Below the pieces are notes generated by a model, which saw nothing but the letters and a program-made list of their open reading frames with translations, made no database searches and was not told where the DNA came from. The position numbers and the translations under genes were made by a program. This document shows positions 54,634 to 64,000 of a stretch of DNA of 64,000 nucleotides, one piece after another; position 1 is the first letter of the stretch, and each line of letters begins with the position of its first letter. The stretch covers positions 43,568,888 to 43,632,887 of the forward strand of contig OZ020488.1 in NCBI GenBank assembly GCA_963971405.1. The letters run 5' to 3'. The stretch is from Psococerastis gibbosa (lineage: Eukaryota > Arthropoda > Insecta > Psocodea > Psocidae).

Positions 54634-55214
54634 AGAAATCAATAAAATAGCACTTTGAACGTACACGGACGCGAGTGGTACTTGAATATGAACCTGCTGT
54701 TAAGAAATTTATTAGCAGAGATTATTATAAATTTTAGACATGATAATTAATGACAGTTAGAAGACATTAAGCAGTCGTATTCCGAAATGATAAAACCTAA
54801 TAGCTATAATTTTATCATGAATGAACTCGGCAGCAGTTGAAATATTAATTATTGCGAACGCTGCTGAAACTTTCCAAAATGTCATAGTGAGTAACATTTG
54901 GAATTTTATTTAAATGTGTATTAATGCGAAGTTTTGTTTATAAACTAAAGTAGGCTATACCTTTTCTGGCCATGCTTAGGAGTGCATGTAAATCTACTCA
55001 GTCAATTCCTTCAGTAATTACCTACTGTATATATTATTAGTTATATTGTAGACTCTAGTTTATATTTTTAAAACAATTGGAGTTAAATAGCAATATTAAT
55101 TAATCTTAATTTTTCATGAGCGATGAACAAGTGTTTAGACAAACCTACCGGTTTTGAACTTTAACAATAATTGTATTTTTCTCCATCATATAATAAATAA
55201 ATTAAAAAAAAAAA
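54634..55214. other. Unassigned AT-rich interval
   Basis: A 30-bp SINE-A body scrap (TTTCTGGCCATGCTTAGGAG) at 54960; nothing else. Confidence 0.25.
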
Positions 55215-55307
55215 TCCTAGTTGAGTGTAAGAGAAGGCTTTATATGCCTTACTCCCCTAGGTTGACTTATATATTGTCTAATAATAAATAAATAAATAAA
55301 TAAATAT
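55215..55307 (+). mobile_element. SINE-A 3' fragment, tail-to-tail with the next copy
   Basis: CCTAGTTGAGTGTAAGAGAA to an (AAAT)n tail. Its tail merges with the tail of the inverted copy at 55285. Confidence 0.65.
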
Positions 55308-55503
55308 TGACTTTGTTTTATTACCAAGCCAACCTAGCGGAGTTAGGGCTATACAGCTCTCTCTTACACTCAACTAGGAAAGCCCGGGACCACCTGCTTT
55401 ACATGCCCTCCAAAGCATGGCCAGAAAATGTAGCAAGTGTGGGCCTCGAACCAACAACCTTTCGGGTGAAATTCAGAGTCTGTACCACTACTCTACATGT
55501 CCC
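55285..55503 (-). mobile_element. SINE-A copy, full length
   Basis: (AAAT)n, CTAGCGGAGTTAGGGCTATA, intact middle block, head GGCCTCGAACCAAC to CTACATGTCC. Confidence 0.85.
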
Positions 55504-55509
55504 GAAGGA

Positions 55510-55925
55510 CTTTTTTAAATTAACCTAGGCCTACTTACAGTGGCCCAATGTGTCCCTTGCCCAGTGCCAACGACCCCATGGATTTCGGATATAACTTGAC
55601 TCGTATCTGTACTCTTGGTTAAGTCATGCTCCCGTCGGTTCTTCTTATTTCGCTACAGCCCTTGATGAGCTTTGGCCTGCTCGACAACACTCCTCCATTC
55701 ATCTCGGTTTTGTACAAGGCTCCACCATCTACGGACTTCCAACTCGCGAAGGTCAGTTTCCAACTCCTCCTTCCAGCGTTTTCGAGGAGTCAACACGACT
55801 CGTCTCTGTACTTGGTTAAGTCATGTTTCTTCTGTTTATTCTGTCAATAATAATAGTAGGCTTGGCTCAGTTTGTCCATTATCGCTTGTAGCCGGTGTAG
55901 GTTGACAGTGAGAACGTACACCAGC
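55510..55925. mobile_element. SINE-B pieces around a LINE insertion
   Basis: A minus-oriented 3' piece (55510-55594) meets a plus-oriented 5' head (55598-55628: GACTCGTATCTGTACTCTTG). The same head recurs at 55797-55826 and continues into a SINE-B body (to 55925). A LINE tail lies between the two heads. Confidence 0.6.
55632..55795 (-). mobile_element. LINE 3' end fragment between two SINE-B heads
   Basis: The minus strand reads RKRWKEELETDLRELEVRRW, then WSLVQNRDEWRSVVEQAKAH and QGL-stop, followed by AATAAGAAG. Stop-free over ~48 codons. It ends an ORF2 of the same lineage as 39430 and 49432. Confidence 0.75.
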
Positions 55926-56482
55926 ATTTTGATACATGAAATCTACCTCTTTCTAACGCAGATTAGCCAAAATTAGTGAGTTTGATTTTTTTTTTAAAGT
56001 TATGGTGTAGTAGGCCTATGAGTAATATTAATGCTAATTTAACGGATATTTTTGATGGCTATTCAATCGATTTTCCCAGTGAAAATTTCTTTTTAATTAA
56101 AACCGCAAAGGTGGAGGGGTATTCTGATTATTTTCCAAAGCTGTAGTTGTGAGTACCTTCCGCTTCTGCCACAGCTAAAGCAATATACTGGAAATAATTG
56201 TCAGTAAAATTTTCCGGTCCCTGCTTAAAGAAGTGACAGGTTGATACACATACTGTACGTGTAACTCTGACTAGATAGCAGATGATTAGCACTTAACCGG
56301 AGTAAGCACTTGGTATTTACATAGCCATTACTCCCCTTGACTGACAGTATCAGCGGTTAAGGGTCACCCCTTTGTCTCGTGATATATGGCCTACCTGCTG
56401 CACCACGCTTAACCCTTCATATACAGTATACTACCACTAATTTTAATGGACTGCATAAACCTGCCTTTGACTTAAAAGCCAG
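55926..56482. other. Unassigned interval
   Basis: Nothing recognised. Confidence 0.2.
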
Positions 56483-56672
56483 CGACATATAGCGTAGTGG
56501 TACGGACTCTGACTTTCACCCGAAATGTTGTTAGTTTGAGTCCCATGCTGCTTTTTCTGGTCATGCTTTGGAGGGCTTGCAGGGACTTCCCTGTTGAGTG
56601 TAAGAGAATTTTAACAACCCCTTACTCCACTAAGTAGGCGTTAGCTTAGTATCAGAATAGTCGTTATTGCTT
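56483..56672 (+). mobile_element. SINE-A copy, diverged
   Basis: GCGACATATAGCGTAGTGG head, B box decayed to AGTTTGAGTCC, middle block shortened, TTAGCTTAGTATCAGAATAG near the end, no (TTTA)n tail. It ends at the start of an RTE-like piece. Confidence 0.65.
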
Positions 56673-56679
56673 AACATGC

Positions 56680-56910
56680 CATGTGGTGAGGAACGTAAAG
56701 TATCGCTTTCAGCATCTAATAATCCAAGGGAAGATAGAAGGACCGAGGACTCCATGTGGAAGAAGAAGATCCTGTTTGAAAACCCTGATGCAGTGATTTG
56801 CCATGAGCACGACTTCCCTTTTCAGAGCAGCAGTCTTCAAGGTCCAAATCGCCATGTTGACCCCCAATTTACGATAGGAGAGGCTTTAAAAAAGAAAATG
56901 AACGTTGACA
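56680..56910 (+). mobile_element. RTE-like LINE, 3' end
   Basis: From 56680: HVVRNVKYRFQHLIIQGKIE, then GPRTPCGRRRSCLKTLMQ, a stop, then FAMSTTSLFRAAVFKVQIAM and LTPNLR-stop. The HVMRN...L..LIIQGKI.G.RG..RRR..WLKNLR..F..S...LFRAA...V.IA.M.ANLR pattern is the C-terminus of RTE-clade ORF2 in arthropods. One internal stop. Confidence 0.8.
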
Positions 56911-57429
56911 AATCATGTATCAAAATGTAGAGGAGCATTTCTTCTAAAAGATACGGTTTTTTATAGCTGCTTAATAGTTTTCCTGTGCAATTCGACTTTG
57001 TTAAAAAATTGTAAGTTGGGGTTTTCGATTTGTTTGCTATGTATTCATTCCGACGAACTATAAATGTCAATCATTATAGCGGCTTCAGGAGCGAGAAAAA
57101 GAGACTAGACAGCCGTCATTGCGGTGAGATATGCAGGCAATGTCGGTCAGTAACTGTATTGATTTGTCTGTAGTACTCAGCCTACCGCTCGTACGCGCGG
57201 GAAGCGGGTAGAGGGGGTAGAAGGGGAGGAGCGAGCCAGGTGCAGTTTCCCCTCCATCAACCCCCCCCCCTCCATCCTGCCCGCTATCCCGGTTTTTCGT
57301 ACCTTTTCCTGCTCCTTTTTGAGCTTAATAGCTTAATAAATTTTATTGCAGTTGCATTAAGGCGGGGCAATCTACCCATTGAATTGGACATATTGTACAG
57401 TTCTTTTTAATGGAGATGTGGGTTGAATT
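56911..57429. other. Unassigned interval
   Basis: C run at ~57258; nothing else recognised. Confidence 0.2.
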
Positions 57430-57545
57430 TGGGTTTATTCTATTGAAGATTGGCGATCATCATGGCAATTCAGACATTGGAGACTGCTGCTCTGAATTGG
57501 GAAGTCGTGCTATAACCAAACCACTGCCTCAGGTTTTTCATGCTC
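57430..57545 (-). mobile_element. RTE-like LINE 3' terminus
   Basis: The minus strand gives KNLRQWFGYSTTSQFRAAVS, then NV, a stop, then IAMMIANLQ-stop: the last ~35 residues of the family, with one stop. Confidence 0.75.
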
Positions 57546-57739
57546 TTCTTCTGCTGGGAGCCCTCTGTCCTTCTATGTTCCCTTCCCTTGGATTATTACA
57601 AATTATTATTACACTCTTTGTTTCACAACCAGGAATCACAAAGAGGATCATCTGTCATTTCTCATATATTGATCGTTAATGGGTTATCGTTCCGCGTTAA
57701 TTATATGTACCAATTTATTAAGAGGACATGCTATGTAGA
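57546..57739. other. Short unassigned interval
   Basis: Nothing recognised. Confidence 0.2.
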
Positions 57740-57970
57740 AAATTAACACCTTAAAATTTGTTGTTTTTATTGACTTTTCATTTTTTATTTAATTAAGAAA
57801 GCCAAAGTTATTAATGATTTGACTCATGTACGTTGTAGGAGACTATTCATGCACCATATAATATTTTATGATGCACGAAATCTACGACTTAATTGAGCAA
57901 AAATGTTAATAACTTGCTGAGTTAATGAAATAAAAAAATGAAAAGTATTTAATGTTGTGGTACCAATTTT
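57740..57970. mobile_element. Family T relative, hairpin form
   Basis: Inverted arms around 57868: TTATTAATGATTTGACTCATG and ACGTTGTAGGAGACTATTCA at left with diverged complements at right. The arms resemble the inner arms of 12296-13203 (TGTAGAAGACTACTTCATGC). Confidence 0.5.
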
Positions 57971-57976
57971 CTACCT

Positions 57977-58058
57977 TAATAAATATTGACTTTTTTGTTC
58001 TATAACTATGCCAACGTAGCGGAGCTAGGGCTATAAAACCCTCTCTTACACTCACCTA
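57977..58058 (-). mobile_element. SINE-A 3' fragment
   Basis: TAATAAATATTGAC to CTCTCTTACACTCACCTA; 5' part missing. Confidence 0.65.
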
Positions 58059-58227
58059 TTACGATTAGTTCCAATATTATTCTATCAATGTTAAATAATT
58101 TAGTTACGGCTGCAATTATTTACTATTTTCCCTATCACAAAGCATTTGATTGATAGAAAAAGTTCATTAGCCCGAAGGGGGCCATGTGTGCAATGCACTA
58201 TGAAGCGATATAGTGGGTTTTCCATGC

Positions 58228-58591
58228 ATTAAAAACAATTACAATGTAATTATGAGAATTTAAAAGAAACAGTTGGAGCTGTTTTTTAGAAACAAGTTTT
58301 TTGTCGTTTTAGGGAGCAAATGCGCCAAATTTCAGCTAGACCAAAATAAAAAATAAACAATTTTCCCGAGACAAGATTATATTATAAACCTACAAGCGGA
58401 ATTACAACATAATCCTTTGAGTAGTTTGCCCATATGTCTATCCACCGACAGACCAATAGGCCGACAGACAGGCAAAAACCACTTTTGTTTTCTGGAGCCT
58501 CGTCACGTGTAAGTCAGTTGAAATATCGATACTGACAATTTTGAACACCACAAAGCTTTCCTTATGCAATACTAACGAATAAGTGGGAAGC
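58228..58591 (-). repeat. Family D, diverged 5' half
   Basis: GAGAATTTAAAAGAAACAGT at left; microsatellite reduced to GACAGACCAATAGGCCGACA; right end AACGAATAAGTGGGAAGC. Sequence drift suggests an older copy. Confidence 0.6.
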
Positions 58592-58625
58592 AATAAGTTT
58601 ACTAAGCCAAATATAATAAGTTTAC

Positions 58626-58815
58626 AACAATAATAATAATAGTAAAAATCTTATATTTACGGGGCGAGACATAACACTAGAAAGCCCTTTCCTGTCTAAC
58701 TCACGTTCAAAAAATAATCCAATGTCCAAAATACATACAGTAGTCCAAAACATAAAACGCTTAACTTAAATAATCTTATTCTAAACATTTTTATAAAAAG
58801 ACATAAAGACTTTAG
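58626..58815 (-). repeat. Dispersed repeat F, copy 2
   Basis: (AAT)n, CTTATATTTACGGGGCGAGA, ACTAGAAAGCCC, TAACTCACGTTCAAAAAA and ATTCTAAACATTTTTATAAA, matching 52366-52550. Confidence 0.5.
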
Positions 58816-59064
58816 ACATAAAGACTTATAGACATAAATCGCATTCTAAAACTGTTCTGACCCTAGCAATTTTTTTCAGTAACTGGCTGTTAAGAATGAT
58901 GTGTATGCTGTAAGCGATATGAGATATTTAAGAGCTAGAGGGTGAGACTGGTCAGTTAATACCGGTTTATTTTTCACCCCATTGGGTTTATAAAATAAAG
59001 ATAGTTTCAAGGTTGGATATGGTTTGGATGTCACCTTAAGAGTTGATGTAGTGCAAATTGGGGT

Positions 59065-60125
59065 TTGGAAGTCCAAGGTCAATTGTTAAAGATAAAAATT
59101 TTATTTGTAGGGGAAATGCAGGATGCTATCGGAGGTAAAGTTTTTGCTGGGGGTATGACTTATATCTCTCATCAGGGAAATAACAAGTTTATCGCTTTAA
59201 AGCAATTACGACGTACCGATACGAGCAGTTTGGGGGTAGTGTACACGACCCACAAACAAGATTGTAGAATGCATGATCAGAAGAGAGTTTCTACTTGTTC
59301 TGCTTCTTCTTCTGGCTCTAAAGCCCTTGATCAGCTCTGGCTGGGATCTGGAAGTCCTAGGTCAACTATTAAAGAAAAAAATATTATTTGTGGGGGAAAT
59401 GCAGGAAGCTATCGGAGGTAAAGTTTTTGCTGGGGGTATGACTTATAATATGTCTTATCAGGGAAATAAGAAATTTATCGCTTTAAAGCAATTACGACGT
59501 ACCGATACGAGCAGTTTGGAGGTAGTGTACACGACCCACAAACAAGATTGTAGAATGCATGATTAGAAGAGAGTTTCTACTTGTTCTGCTTCTTCTTCTG
59601 GCTCTAAAGCCCTTGATCAGCTCTGGCTGGGATCTAGAAGTCCTAGGTCAACTATTAAAGAAAAAAATATTATTTGTGGGGGAAATGCAGGAAGCTATCG
59701 GAGGTAAAGTTTTTGCTGGGGGGTATGTCTTATCTGGGAAATAAGAAATTTATCGCTTTATGGCAATTACGACGTACCTATGCGAGTAGTTTGGAGGCAG
59801 TGTTCACGAGCCAATGACCAGGTTGTAGAATGCATGCTCAAAATAGAGCTTCTACTTCTTCTTCTTCTGGCTCTACAGCTTTGGCTGGGGTCTGGAAGTT
59901 CACTGTTCAGGGTCAATTGTTAAAGATATATACATTCTATTTGTGAGGAAAATGCAGGAAGCTACCGGAGGGAATGTTTTTGCTGGAGGTATGACTTACT
60001 GTAGGCCTATATGTCTTATCTGGGAAATAGGAAATTTATCGCTTTATACCAATTGCGACGCACCTATACGAGTAGTTTGGAGGTAGTGTACACGAACCAC
60101 AGACAAGATTGTAGAATGCCTGCTG
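59065..60125 (+). repeat. Tandem array, ~286-bp unit, ~3.7 copies
   Basis: Units break near 59276, 59562 and 59830. Each holds GGTCAA(C/T)TTGTTAAAGA-like sequence, GGGGGAAATGCAGGAAGCTA, GGTAAAGTTTTTGCTGGGG, AAATTTATCGCTTTA, AATTACGACGTACC and a TTCTTCTTCTGGCTCTAAAG box. The last box is the complement of the LINE terminus at 49432. The two middle units differ at only a few bases; outer units are more diverged. Open frames of up to 118 codons result from the repetition. Confidence 0.85.
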
Positions 60126-60129
60126 GGAA

Positions 60130-60300
60130 GAGCGTTAGGGGTGGAAAAAGCATTGGTGGAGAGGAGAAGGGAACTTCAACGGTTTGAATACGTAAAGAGA
60201 ATGGGTAACAAGATACGGAGGAAGAAACTGAGGGAACACGAAGAAGCAGAAGAAGAAGACCATGGAATAGATACAAAAGACAGATTGAGGGTTGTCTCCG
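60130..60300 (+). mobile_element. LINE ORF2 C-terminal fragment
   Basis: Reads RRELQRFEYVKRMGNKIRRK then KLREHEEAEEED, resembling the L.WFGHV.RM......K..... stretch before the GRP tail of LINE ORF2. It follows the tandem array directly and may be its source element. Confidence 0.5.
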
Positions 60301-60339
60301 AAGAGTAGGACGAGTACAAAAAAGAATTGGAAGAGCACG

Positions 60340-60430
60340 ACTTTGCTTTTCAGAGCAGCAAGCCTCCAAGGTCCAAATTGCCATGGTAATGGCCAATCTT
60401 CGATAGAAGAGGTATTTAAAGAAGAAGAAG
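60340..60430 (+). mobile_element. RTE-like LINE 3' terminus
   Basis: LLFRAA, a one-base shift, then SKVQIAMVMANLR-stop and a KRYLKKKK-encoding AAGAAGAAG 3' end. Confidence 0.65.
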
Positions 60431-60940
60431 AATATAATGGAAGAAATCTGCCTGTTTTCTATAAAATCATTCTAAACAAGACAGCTTACCGATTGCTCAC
60501 ACTGCCGGTACCATCCCATTTTGTTAATCCAATTCTGCGCTCACTGTGGGAAAGATGTCAGTGATGACGGGTTTGCAGAGCAAAAGAGCAAGTTGTCTGG
60601 TGAAGGTTGTGTGCGCATCCCCCGAGCTTTTTAGCTGAAGGAAGCAGAAAATCAGCAAAGCTTATGCAGGAACTTCGGAAAAATGGCAAAAAGTCCCTAC
60701 TACTATTATATTGAGAAGTATCTTTAATAAGGTACGAAGCCTTCGTATCTGTAGACAGAATATAAGTATTTCGTAGGCTAGTTTTAAGTGTACGATAGGT
60801 ACATAATTGTCTTTTATTTTATTTGCTTGATAAGTATCGAACAGCCAAAATCATCATATAAACACAATGTCCTGATGGAATAGACCTAGGCGTGCTTATA
60901 CAATAGTTGCCCAACGCCAATGATTTTTCTTTTGTTTATT
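60431..60940. other. Unassigned interval
   Basis: Balanced composition at 60470-60690 but every frame contains stops; no homology recognised. Confidence 0.25.
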
Positions 60941-61763
60941 GCTTTCCAATTTATACGTAGTATCAGGAAAGCTTTGTGATGGTCGAAATTTTCGATTCCG
61001 ATATTTCAACGGATTTACACGTTTTGAGGTACCAAGAACCCAAAAAAGTGGTTTTTACCAAATGTCTGTTTGTCTGTCTGTCGCTCTGTCTGTTCATCGA
61101 TTTCCGGGCAAACTACTCGGTAGATTTTGATGAAATTTAGCAAGTAGGTTCACAAAAATCATACCTCGGCACAGTTTTTTTTTATTTTGGGCTAACTCAA
61201 TTTGGGGGGTTTTATCTTCAAAAAACTAAAAAAAAAGTCTAAAAACATTATTTCTCAAAAACAGCTGCGCCCATTTCTTTTAAATTCACATATATTGTAG
61301 TTGTTATTCATGTTGACAAAATGCGGGGGGTTACCTGCCCCTTGATAATTTGCTTCTGGGAGTAAAAAAATAAAATTAACTAAATTTTAAATCAAAATGA
61401 CTAAAAAATCCATCTATCCATGATTTCTACCTTCAGGCATGTTTTAGGTGTTAAATTGAGTAACGAAACCGGACAGGTTGCTTTCCCAAAAAATATTTAG
61501 TTTTGTGCAAAAAAATTTTTTTGAAAAAATGATAGAAAATTCACGCTGAAATGCATTGCGTGCCCTGCCATTATTGCTGTGTGGTAATGTGTTGGTCTGA
61601 CCTATCTAGAATTTACCTCACCGCCAGTGACGTAAGGTGGACAACCCCCCCCCCCCCCCCCAGAGATATCGGAAATTTAACTAGAGGAAAATTACTCATT
61701 TTCTCTATCTACTAATTTTGATAAATTGGAAAGCATGTTCGAGTAAACTCGGACCGGTTCTTT
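60941..61763 (+). repeat. Family D, full-length copy
   Basis: 5' GCTTTCCAATTTATACG; (GTCT)n at 61063-61095; TGACGTAA (one change from TGACGTCA) at 61629; C run; inverted GATAAATTGGAAAGC; CGAGTAAACTCG hairpin; GGACCGGTTCTTT. Confidence 0.85.
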
Positions 61764-61764
61764 A

Positions 61765-62060
61765 TATTGTTTCCGCATAAATTTTCGGCCATTGCTACAC
61801 TGGAATACACGTCCAAGATGTACTTACTTTTACTTTTACATTTACCGCGCCTTATCCTCATGAGGGTCGGCGGCACAACAGCAGCGTTTCCACACAGTTC
61901 TGTCCTGTGCGTCCTCGGTGGAGAGCCCCAAACTTCTCCAAGATGTAATCAACCCTAACCGGTTACACGTGATAATGGACAATCTGAGACAAGCTTATCA
62001 TTGACACAATGTGAGCATTACATTACATTACATAACCAATTGCGTGTACGAGTCAAAAAA
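61765..62060 (-). mobile_element. SINE-B copy split by a LINE tail
   Basis: TTGTTTCCGCATAAATTTTC at left and CGGTTACACGTGATAATGGA at right are adjacent in other copies. It begins exactly where the preceding family D ends. Confidence 0.7.
61820..61930 (-). mobile_element. LINE 3' end inserted in SINE-B
   Basis: TCCAAGATGTA flanks both sides (11 bp). The minus strand reads LGLSTEDAQDRTVWKRCCCA then ADPHEDKAR-stop and an AAGTAAAAGTAAG tail: a C-terminal DR..W motif with an A-rich tail, i.e. a short, heavily 5'-truncated retroposition. Confidence 0.7.
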
Positions 62061-62502
62061 TCATCCCATAACAGCTAGTACATAAATAACGCTAAAATTG
62101 AAAAGAGAAAAAATATTGATAAACCGACCAGAAACTAGACAAAGCTTGATAAAGCACGAGCGTCTGTTGTTTCTATTAGATCTCTAACCTCCGCGAAACT
62201 CTTTGGAAACCATTGGAAAGTATATGGACTGGAAAAAAGAAATGCATTTCAGACGTTGTTGCGGGATAGGAAGCTGTCCCGCGGGACACCCTCTAAAGTA
62301 TATTGGGAGACAGTCCAACCCCTTTTATCCACCCCTTGAGTGCTTTTCGAACCATCGAGACTCCTCAGCCGAGGAATCTTCATCAAGTGCTTACTCTGCT
62401 TCCTTGTATAGTGGATTGTCCTTTTTATTCTGTATGATGTGTGATAGACTGGCAGCCAGTGTATTTTAGAAGACAATAGAATTAGACAGATTTTGGGAAT
62501 GA
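62061..62502. other. Unassigned interval
   Basis: Opposed open frames at 62203-62476 have no domain I recognise. Confidence 0.25.
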
Positions 62503-62650
62503 AATGAAATGAATGAAATTAAATTAAATGAATGAAATTAATGAAATGAAATGAAAAACGTCTTTATACTAGGTGAGCTTTAGCCCCGAAGGGCTGACCT
62601 AGCTGACCTATTTACAATTTACAATTTAAAAATATTTTTCACATTAATTT
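62503..62650 (-). repeat. (GAAAT)n tract plus probable LINE 3' UTR
   Basis: GAAAT/GAATGAAAT units at 62503-62556, then TCTTTATACTAGGTGAGCTT, then AGCCCCGAAGGGCTGACCTA. On the minus strand this reads as a 3' UTR running into an (ATTTC)n tail. Confidence 0.4.
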
Positions 62651-62728
62651 TTGTTTATTACAACACTGATTACTTACTTACGAGTACTTCATCCAACGCA
62701 ACGCCCGTACGAATCGGTCCATTTGAAA

Positions 62729-62965
62729 TGTGGGTATAGAGACAAATGCTGCGCATATCCTGGAGAGATCGTGTCCATAATGCTGAGGTCCTGAGGCGAA
62801 TGGATACAGAAGCCAAGTTACTGCTGACGGTTAAGAAATAGGAACTAATATACTTCAGCCATGTGATGAGGAACGAAAAGAGTCGCCTTCTGCATGTAAT
62901 AATACAAGGGAAGATCTTCGATAGAAGAGGCGTTAAAAGAAGAATAAGAGCCCATGTTTATCACG
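62729..62965 (+). mobile_element. RTE-like LINE, internally deleted 3' end
   Basis: Reads FEMWV, a stop, RQMLRISWRDRVHNAEVLRR, then MDTEAKLLLTVKK, a stop, ELIYFSHVMRNEKSRLLHVI then IQGKI. At that point it jumps to the family's 3' terminus (TTCGATAGAAGAGGC), skipping the WLKNLR...FRAA segment. Two stops are visible. Confidence 0.8.
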
Positions 62966-63439
62966 CTGTTCAAGACAGACGGATTAGTTAATATATAACA
63001 CAAGCCTTGCCCCTACCAATGGTGGAACCAGGGCTGTTTGCGCCTCAATCACCGACGCCAATCCCAGCCATTTTGCGCGAAAAAAATGTTGCCCTGACTG
63101 GGACCCGAACTCAGACCCATGGACTATCCGGATCAGATGTGACTGGTGTATCGAAGCTTAAGAAATAGACAACACTTACTCTGATGACCCATTCTCAAGG
63201 TCGCATCCGTGTTAGGTCATAAATCAATGGGGGTTGTAAACCGCAGTTTTAAATTGGATTCCCTGGCCTCCCTTATACGACCTGTGTATATATACACACA
63301 CCCGTATTTCTTCACACGACATCTTATGGTCATTCCACCCCCCCTCTCACCCTACCACTTTCTTGAATAGGACAAGAATACTATTGTTAGCGGCAATTTT
63401 GTTCGAAGCCCAGCGGTTTCTCGTTTAAATCCTTACACT
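62966..63439. other. Unassigned interval
   Basis: Nothing recognised apart from (TA)/(CA) dinucleotide runs near 63285. Confidence 0.2.
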
Positions 63440-63565
63440 GACAATAACACAACTACCTGATTTTGACGATATTTTGACGATTTTACTTTATACTTTCTTG
63501 TTGATTATTTTATTGTATAATTTATCAGAAATACATAGTTATTTATTTATTTATTTATTTGTTTA
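63440..63565 (+). repeat. Dispersed repeat G, uninterrupted copy
   Basis: ACGATATTTTGACGATTTTA continues directly into CTTTATACTTTCTTGTTG and TATAATTTATCAGAAATACA, with a (TTTA)n end. It is the empty-site relative of 6795-7130. Confidence 0.7.
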
Positions 63566-63659
63566 CGTGAATGGGCTATTATTATAGTATTCTTTATTTA
63601 CGTTTTCTGCATGAGTCTCATGCCCATGGGGAATAGGGGTCTGGAAAACTATTTTCTGT

Positions 63660-63915
63660 TTACTTTATAAAATGTTGACATTTGAAAGCAGGTCCACCCT
63701 TGCCCCAAAGGGTCCAAGCGCAATCGGTTGGTAAAAGTTAATAGCAATGGCGTAATATTATTTAACCAAAGGATAGTTGGACTTACATTGCCTACTATGT
63801 TAAAAGTCATTAAAGGCGGTGCCTCACAGTCATCGAACAATTAGAGCGATTGTCAGTGGCATGGGCGACGTTTCTGATGTGGGCGCTACTCCTATCATCA
63901 GGCTAAGTTCTTAGA
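63660..63915 (-). repeat. Central-hairpin repeat, copy 2
   Basis: The minus strand carries CTGATGATAGGAGTAGCGCC then CACATCAG (hairpin 63874-63901), GAAACGTCGCCCATGCC and an arm with AATGTAAGTCCAACTATCC. Only one of the two inverted arms of copy 1 is present. Confidence 0.6.
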
Positions 63916-63929
63916 AGGACTGATTGCTC

Positions 63930-64000
63930 AAATAAATAAATAAATAATGGCTTTTTGTTCTATTACTAAGCCAGCCTATCGGAGTTTGGGCTATACAGTC
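63930..64000 (-). mobile_element. SINE-A 3' end, cut by the window edge
   Basis: (AAAT)n tail, TTCTATTACTAAGCCAGCCT, then GGAGTTTGGGCTATACAGTC at the last base. Confidence 0.75.

Noticed and set aside
59065-59744. Open frames of 118, 97 and 61 codons with shared sequence
   Set aside because: All arise from the 286-bp tandem unit; they include an antisense LINE terminus and have no independent protein features.
62203-62476. Opposed 88- and 75-codon frames
   Set aside because: The minus frame has a short HWLPVYHTSYRIK stretch faintly like LINE ends, but too little to assign.
1-64000. LTR retrotransposon, endogenous retrovirus, Polinton or toxin gene remnants
   Set aside because: No paired LTRs, gag/pol/env-like, capsid-like or toxin-like stretch was recognised; all reverse-transcriptase-related pieces are LINE 3' ends.
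1-64000. CRISPR array or bacterial operon
   Set aside because: Direct repeats here are satellites, microsatellites or transposons without regular spacers; the content is eukaryotic throughout.

Overview
The window looks like arthropod nuclear DNA, most likely an insect or crustacean. It is AT-rich and almost wholly non-coding. I could support one host protein gene, a two-exon cuticle-type protein gene at 47186-50690. Its exon layout (four codons, a long intron, then the rest) and its VVH/AP-rich secreted product are typical of arthropod cuticular proteins, and this is the main basis for the organism call. No rRNA genes, CRISPR arrays or bacterial-style operons were seen, and no LTR retroelement, retrovirus-like or Polinton-like element was recognised.

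Nearly everything else is dispersed or tandem repeat. I compared repeats by eye and gave the families working names. SINE-A is a tRNA-derived SINE with about 19 full or partial copies; it has A/B boxes and a (TTTA)n tail. SINE-B is a second retroposon of about 250 bp with an (AAT)n tail, shown to be retroposed by a 12-bp target duplication. Family C is an unclassified repeat with an amplified G-rich 5' part. Family D is about 0.85 kb with at least 13 full or partial copies; its end structure matches non-autonomous Helentrons (HINEs). There are hAT-type MITEs with 8-bp target duplications, Harbinger-like MITEs flanked by TTA, and three other inverted-repeat families (N, P, T). 5'-truncated LINE tails come from at least three lineages: RTE-like, Jockey-like, and an RNase-H-bearing I-like one.

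Layout: 0-13 kb is a mix of SINEs, LINE tails, MITEs and degenerate D copies. 13-22 kb holds a 230-bp hexamer microsatellite, SINEs and MITEs. 22-34 kb is dominated by D copies, including a head-to-head pair at 30.2-32.3 kb. 35-45 kb holds interrupted MITEs, a tandem array of LINE 3' ends (38.1-38.8 kb) and two large modular Harbinger-like MITEs. 45.2-46.9 kb is a 177-bp tandem array lying directly upstream of the cuticle gene (47.1-50.7 kb). 51-64 kb holds a hairpin repeat seen twice, a composite palindromic insertion containing a tRNA-like sequence (53.55-54.06 kb), a 286-bp tandem array (59.1-60.1 kb), and more LINE, SINE and D copies.

The most interesting observations are the Helentron-like D family, each better copy of which carries a TGACGTCA motif; the nested palindromic tRNA-containing insertion at 53.6 kb; the covarying hairpin shared by the 51.2 and 63.9 kb repeats; and the swapped module order between Harbinger-like MITEs. 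Boundaries were read by eye and may be off by several bases. Superfamily names for MITEs are inferred from TIR and TSD structure, not from database searches.
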